Shown here piece by piece: positions 58,601 through 64,000 of a DNA stretch of 64,000 nucleotides (its first letter is position 1; every line of letters begins with the position of its first letter). Source of the DNA: Monoplex corrugatus (Eukaryota > Mollusca > Gastropoda > Littorinimorpha > Ranellidae). Position numbers and translations under genes: made by a program. The stretch spans positions 57,055,109 through 57,119,108 of the forward strand of contig JAPXFY010000026.1 of assembly GCA_030674185.1 (NCBI GenBank), in the 5' to 3' direction. The notes beneath the pieces were generated by a model, which worked only from the letters and a program-made list of their open reading frames with translations, was not told where the DNA came from and made no database searches.

Positions 58601-60390
58601 TGTATCATGTATCATCAGGTGTGTCTAGGTCTGTATCATCAGGTGTGTCTAGGTCTGTATCATCAGGTATGTCTAGGTCTGTATCATGTATCATCAGGTG
58701 TGTCTAGGTCTGTATCATCAGGTATGTCTAGGTCTGTATCATGTATCATCAGGTGTGTCTAGGTCTGTATCATGTATCATCAGGTGTGTCTAGGTCTGTA
58801 TCATCAGGTGTGTCTAGGTCTGTATCATCAGGTATGTCTAGGTCTGTATCATGTATCATCAGGTGTGTCTAGGTCTGTATCATCAGGTATGTCTAGGTCT
58901 GTATCATGTATCATCAGATGTGTCTAGGTCTGTATCATGTATCATCAGGTGTGTCTAGGTCTGTATCATGTATCATCAGGTGTCTAGGTCTGTATCATCA
59001 GGTGTGTCTAGGTCTGTATCATCAGGTATGTCTAGATCTGTATCATGTATCATCAGGTGTATCTAGGTCTGTATCATCAGGTGTGTCTAGGTCTGTATCA
59101 TCAGGTGTATCTAGGTCAGTATCATGTATCATCAGGTGTATCTAGGTCTGTATCATGTATCATCAGGTGTGTCTAGGTCTGTATCATGTATCATCAGGTG
59201 TGTCTAGGTCTGTATCATGTATCATCAGGTGTGTCTAGGTCTGTATCATGTATCATCAGGTGTGTCTAGGTCTGTATCATGTATCATCAGGTGTGTCTAG
59301 GTCTGTATCATGTATCATCAGGTGTGTCTAGGTCAGTATCATGTATCATCAGGTGTGTCTAGGTCTGTATCATGTATCATCAGGTGTGTCTAGGTCTGTA
59401 TCATGTATCATCAGGTGTGTCTAGGTCTGTATCATGTATCATCAGGTGTGTCTAGGTCTGTATCATCAGGTGTCTAGGTCTGTATCATCAGGTGTGTCTA
59501 GGTCTGTATCATGTATCATCAGGTGTGTCTAGGTCTGTATCTTGTATCATCAGGTGTGTCTAGATCTGTATCATCAGGTGTATCTAGGTCTGTATCATGT
59601 ATCATCAGGTGTGTCTAGGTCTGTATCATGTATCATCAGGTGTGTCTAGGTCTGTATCATGTATCATCAGGTGTATCTAGGTCTGTATCATGTATCATCA
59701 GGTGTGTCTAGGTCTGTATCTTGTATCATCGGGTGTGTCTAGGTCAGTATCATGTATCATCAGGTGTGTCTAGGTCTGTATCATGTATCATCAGGTGTGT
59801 CTAGGTCTGTATCATGTATCATCAGGTGTGTCTAGGTCTGTATCATGTATCATCAGGTGTGTCTAGGTCTGTATCATGTATCATCAGGTGTGTCTAGGTC
59901 TGTATCATGTATCATCAGGTGTGTCTAGGTCTGTATCATGTATCATCAGGTGTGTCTAGGTCAGTATCATGTATCATCAGGTGTGTCTAGGTCTGTATCA
60001 TCAGGTGTGTCTAGGTCTGTATCATGTATCATCAGGTGTGTCTAGGTCTGTATCATCAGGTATGTCTAGGTCTGTATCATCAGGTGTATCTAGGTCTGTA
60101 TCATCAGGTATGTCTAGGTCTGTATCATCAGGTGTATCTAGGTCTGTATCATCAGGTGTGTCTAGGTCTGTATCATGTATCATCAGGTGTGTCTAGGTCT
60201 GTATCATCAGGTGTGTCTAGGTCTGTATCATGTATCATCAGGTGTGTCTAGGTCTGTATCATCAGTGTATCTAGGTCTGTATCATCAGGTGTGTCTAGGT
60301 CTGTATCATGTATCATCAGGTGTATCTAGGTCTGTCTTATGTATCATCAGGTGTCTAGGTCTGTATCATCAGGTGCATCTAGGTCTGTCT
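55656..60390. repeat. 24/28/31-bp composite array, 4.7 kb
   Basis: About 165 units sharing GTGTGTCTAGGTCTGTATCA, followed by TC (24 bp), TGTATC (28 bp) or TGTATCATC (31 bp) before AGG. 28-bp units dominate 55950-56760, 31- and 24-bp units dominate 57080-60390. Higher-order periods appear: 28+24 at 56760-56940 and 24+31 with a GTATGTC variant at 58640-58910. Confidence 0.97.
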
Positions 60391-60916
60391 CATCAGTGTC
60401 ATGACACACAAGGAAACAGGTAATGGGAAGACAGCAAGGCATGCTGGGAGGACCAAGGCAGGATGCGAACAACATGCAGTTACATCAGGCATCAGTTTAA
60501 CATCAATACATGTTGGTGAGGGAACTAACACTGCCGCACGCAGCCAGACAGTTGGACACACTGACCAACACACTGACCACCTACTGCTACAAGTGGCCAG
60601 GCAGACTAACTTACAGACTGCACAGCTGTGTTCATCATAGGACCCGCCTGCCAGAATAGAGAACCACGACTTGACATAACATGGTAACACACAACTTTAT
60701 ATATGCATACGTGTTGACACAATTTACATCTGACCAGTGTCAAACCATGCTATGGTCTGAACAAACAAACAAACAAACAAAAAAGCAAAACAAATTCTCC
60801 CAAGATCTAACCCTGCTCTGCTACCACACAGACACAACCCACAAAAAAATGAGTCCCAGGACTAAAGGTTGACAAATATATTGATATCAGTAACACCCAG
60901 CTGACAATACATAAAC
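60391..60916. other. Mostly unique non-coding DNA
   Basis: No recognised domain in any frame. A minus-strand 103-codon ORF (60690-60379) begins in unique DNA and ends in the array; I do not support it as a gene. Confidence 0.5.
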
Positions 60917-61286
60917 CAGGGCTTAAAACAGGAGGAGGAAAAAACCACTGAAACTAGGGGGGGTCCAGGGGCATGCACCCCCGGGAAAAATGTTTTTAAA
61001 ACCAAGTGTAAATCTATGTCATTTTGCGCTTTCTAGACATAATTTCAAGAGATATTTAGTGCATAAAAATTGCTGTAAACACATAATTATTACAGGAAGA
61101 TATATTTGGGAAAAAGGGAGAAGGGGTTAAACACATAATAGTAAAATGAACACTCACCCTTTAACTTGAGTGTTTTACAGGTGTTCACCAACTGTAGTCT
61201 TTGGATGAAATCTCACAGGGGCCATAACTTGCGCGCCGTTGCTATGAATAAGCTGCAAGCTGATTACGGATGCCTTGCTCCTTTCG

Positions 61287-61318
<32 letters not shown>

Positions 61319-61364
61319 CCGAAATCGCGGAATTCCGCCCAGACGCGGAACGTTTTAAGCCCTG
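60917..61364. mobile_element. hAT-type MITE, 448 bp
   Basis: Ends CAGGGCTTAAAAC and GTTTTAAGCCCTG are perfect 13-bp inverted repeats of the CAGGG type usual in hAT elements. Flanks ATAAAC (60911-60916) and ATAACC (61365-61370) are 5/6 identical, a decayed target duplication. It holds a T28 run (about 61288-61315) and no transposase. Confidence 0.75.
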
Positions 61365-61446
61365 ATAACCAATACCCCAAAGCTACAGAAGAGAAAATGA
61401 ATAACACTACACAAACTTGCAAAGCCATATGGCCCCAGTTGAATAT

Positions 61447-61648
<202 letters not shown>

Positions 61649-62012
61649 CACGTTAGATTAAAAAAAATGATCAGCTGGATGGGAGGGCAACTTCCAAGTG
61701 GAGTACCTGGTACTCTTTCTCCCTCATAAACCTAAGTGGATAATATGTCTGGATTCTTCAAAAATATCTGACTGAATGAATAAGTACACAACCAATAAAC
61801 ATTACAGCAAATTACAGAGGTGTCCCCAATACCTTCTCTTCAACATAAATTCAAAGTTCACACGTGATATCACCAATATTTTTGACACACCAGCATCTAG
61901 ACATATGCAGAGCAGAATAAATACTCCTTGATTACCCATACTTGCCCCAATATTATGTTTTAATTCACTCTGGAGTTTTATCATCATTTTGTTTTATTGC
62001 ATATCCCATACA

Positions 62013-62270
62013 CAGGGCTCCCACTGAGGAAAAGCAAAAATCCCTGAAAATCGGGGGGGTGGGGGGGGGAGGCAGGAAGGGGCAGAGGGGACTTGCCCAC
62101 CTAGAAAATTTTGAAAATTTACGTTTAAAATGGCGCAATCTGACACATATCTGAGCTTAATTTATAGTTTTTTATAGTGTTTTTTTTTTTCACGGAAATT
62201 TTTTTTTTCGCGGATTGCCACTCTCGGTTTTCGTGGAAATCCGCGAATTCATGGAAAAGTGGGAGCCCTG
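62013..62270. mobile_element. hAT-type MITE, 258 bp
   Basis: Ends CAGGGCTCCCACT and AGTGGGAGCCCTG are perfect 13-bp inverted repeats; CATACA lies directly on both sides (62007-62012 and 62271-62276). The interior has G-rich and T-rich tracts and CGCGGATT/CCGCGAATT motifs reminiscent of the AATCGCGGAATTCCGC in the MITE at 60917. Confidence 0.8.
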
Positions 62271-62433
62271 CATACAGACTGTTTTCATGTGGCCTTTCTT
62301 ACGGCAACATTTTACTGATATGATGATCCAAATCTTTTTTCAATAACTTTTTTTCACTAAAGTCTTATGATTTTAATTCTTATCACTTATCCACTACACA
62401 GTTTATGTTTTTTTGTGATCCTTTATGTGGTAT

Positions 62434-64000
62434 TGTGACGGATGTGTTGTATATACTTTCATAGTGCTGTTTTTACATTTACACTTTTGGTATAGAGTTT
62501 TGGCTCATTTTTGCTTTTGTGGACTGGAGCACCCAGTGTTGGTTTTGGTGTCTTTATTCTGATTGGCTGTGAAGTAAAAGCGTGGAGTGCACGGATCGTG
62601 GAATGCGTGGAGCGTGGAATTCGTGTAGCATTGTGTGCGTGTCGAAAATCTGTGAACTAAAAAGTCAGTTCTACAGAGATTTCCAGGTGGAGCAGTCGCA
62701 TAACTTTGCCACCTGAAGAGAACTAAATCTGTTTGTCTTAAGCTGCTATGTTAGCAGGTTGGTGAATCTTTTGATTTATTGTTATATTTACCAAAAATTG
62801 AGACATGTAAACATTGTGAAGAAACGTAGTTGTGTAAAAGTGAAGTGAAATATTTTGGCATTCAAGAGTTGTATTGAGTTGTAGTTCTTGATTTAATGTT
62901 TTATGAATTACTGTTTTGTGGTTTCGATCTTTAAATGATGTGCAGTCAGTGTGAACTTTATGAATAATTATATGTATTGAGAGTTTGGACTTTTGAAACA
63001 TGAATGGCGAATTTTGTATTAAATCCTTTATTGTAAGATGTTATTTTGTTAAATGAATATGAAGCTAAGTTAGTGGTCATTTTTTGGAAATTGAAGTTAG
63101 TGTAGAATATTGGTTGTATGGCACTGTGAATGTAATTTGCCTGCGAACTTTTAAAAGGCAAACAATATTACTTTGGGATAAACGTTTGTCAATCATATAA
63201 TATAAAAATATGGTGTGGCCATTGACCCGATACATTTTATTGACAATTTTGTAGATGGAAGTACTTAGCAAATTCTTTCCTATCTACAGCTTCTGACGTG
63301 GGGAGCTGTCTGGTCTGATTAGCTCACGAAGGGCTACACACGTACGTGACTTTGGTTTGAGGGATGGATGCCTGATCCAATCCCTGGTCCTAAGCTGTTA
63401 GGACTCTGCTGAATACCTGCTGTTTTGAGGGGTGGATGCCTGATCCAGTCCCTGGTCCTAAGCTGTTAGGACTCTGCTGAATACCTGCTGTTTTGAGGGG
63501 TGGATGCCTGATCCAGTCCCTGGTCCTAAGCTGTTAGGACTCTGCTGAATACCTGCTGTTTTGAGGGGTGGATGCCTGATCCAGTCCCTGGTCCTAAGCT
63601 GTTTGGACTCTGCTGAATACCTGCTGTTTTGAGGGGTGGATGCCTGATCCAGTCCCTGGTCCTAAGCTGTTAGGACTCTGCTGAATACCTGCTGTGGGCG
63701 TGTCCAGTTGCTGACGCCTCTGTTTCGTCTTGCTCCCCAGGATTGTGTGGTAACTATATTTATATAGAGTGATGAACTGAATTGTGAACAGTGATTTCGA
63801 TGCTGTGAAACAGACTGACTGAAGTGCTGATGCAGTGAAAGAATTTCTGTGAAAAGACTGTTTGGGACGGAAACCTGAACCCGTTACTTTTTATTGAACA
63901 GTGGTCAATGAACATTTATTTCTGACTTATGTGTTTGTTGATCCAGTTGGATGAAAATTGAACTGATGATATTTGATTAATTATAAATATTTAAATATAT
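62434..64000 (+). other. Possible LTR start and downstream non-coding DNA
   Basis: TGTGACGGATGTGTTGTATA near 62436 is the sort of 5' end seen in Ty3-type LTRs, and CTGATTGGCTG (62558) is CCAAT-box-like in reverse. No second LTR, primer-binding site or polyprotein is seen before the window ends, so this is only a suggestion. GTGGAGYGCACGGATCGTGG-type short repeats lie at 62582-62625. Confidence 0.2.
63352..63695. repeat. 68-bp tandem repeat, five copies
   Basis: GGTGGATGCCTGATCCAGTC, CCTGGTCCTAAGCTGTTAGG, ACTCTGCTGAATACCTGCTG, TTTTGAGG. Spacing is exactly 68 bp; copies differ by one or two bases. The last copy runs into GGGCGTGTCCAGTTGC. Confidence 0.97.

Noticed and set aside
60430..60480. 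Acceptor-like GGTCCTCCCAG on the minus strand as an upstream exon
   Set aside because: No matching donor with a sensible open frame; isolated splice-like words are common by chance.
60379..60690. 103-codon minus-strand ORF next to the large array
   Set aside because: No domain, its 3' end runs into the array, and no splice or start context that I would trust.

Overview
This is eukaryotic DNA, very probably from a marine invertebrate; a mollusc is my best guess, from the mix of L2/CR1-like, RTE-like and other non-LTR elements, mariner and hAT relics, and long GT/CA microsatellites. It shows a spliced gene with GT/AG introns, no operons, no bacterial-style genes, and no tRNA, rRNA or CRISPR. 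Roughly a third of the window is tandem repeat.

Layout. 1-4.2 kb: a non-LTR retrotransposon with one uninterrupted endonuclease-reverse transcriptase ORF and its microsatellite tail. 4.3-7.9 kb: copy 1 of a palindromic 'fold-back' element, an antisense RTE tail, and an RTE pseudogene with a 44-bp array grown inside its endonuclease. 7.9-11.6 kb: 47/34-bp array. 11.8-16.3 kb: retroelement fragments, fold-back copy 2, a 33-bp array, a SINE-like repeat and a frameshifted reverse transcriptase. 16.9-25.9 kb: AT-rich DNA with a TTAA-flanked palindrome, microsatellites, a heavily decayed reverse transcriptase and an antisense mariner relic. 25.9-31.5 kb: fold-back copy 3, a 38-bp array and smaller repeats.

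32.1-49.1 kb (minus strand): the one cellular gene I can support. Five exons at 49080-49039, 43804-43685, 38449-38373, 34960-34771 and 33634-32127 all have AG/GT borders, and their reading phases join without conflict. They encode the disordered, proline/serine-rich C-terminal part of a protein whose short DPF, DPL and WxxF motifs resemble an endocytic or membrane-traffic protein. A DENND1/connecdenn-like identity is only a guess. Its introns hold SINEs, a mariner relic split by a nested element, truncated LINEs, fold-back copy 4 and TTAA-ended elements.

49.2-64 kb: a 61-bp array whose every unit carries splice-site-like sequence on the strand of that gene, a TTAA palindrome whose two arms have each become a tandem array, a 22-bp array abutting a 4.7-kb 24/28/31-bp array, two hAT-type MITEs, and a possible LTR start with 68-bp repeats.

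The strongest candidates for something undescribed are (a) the palindromic element family: four copies, each with one complete and one truncated end, inside 9-14-bp target duplications as in LINE-type insertion; (b) the splice-site array; and (c) the 44-bp and TTAA arrays, where the birth of a minisatellite from a mobile element can be read directly.
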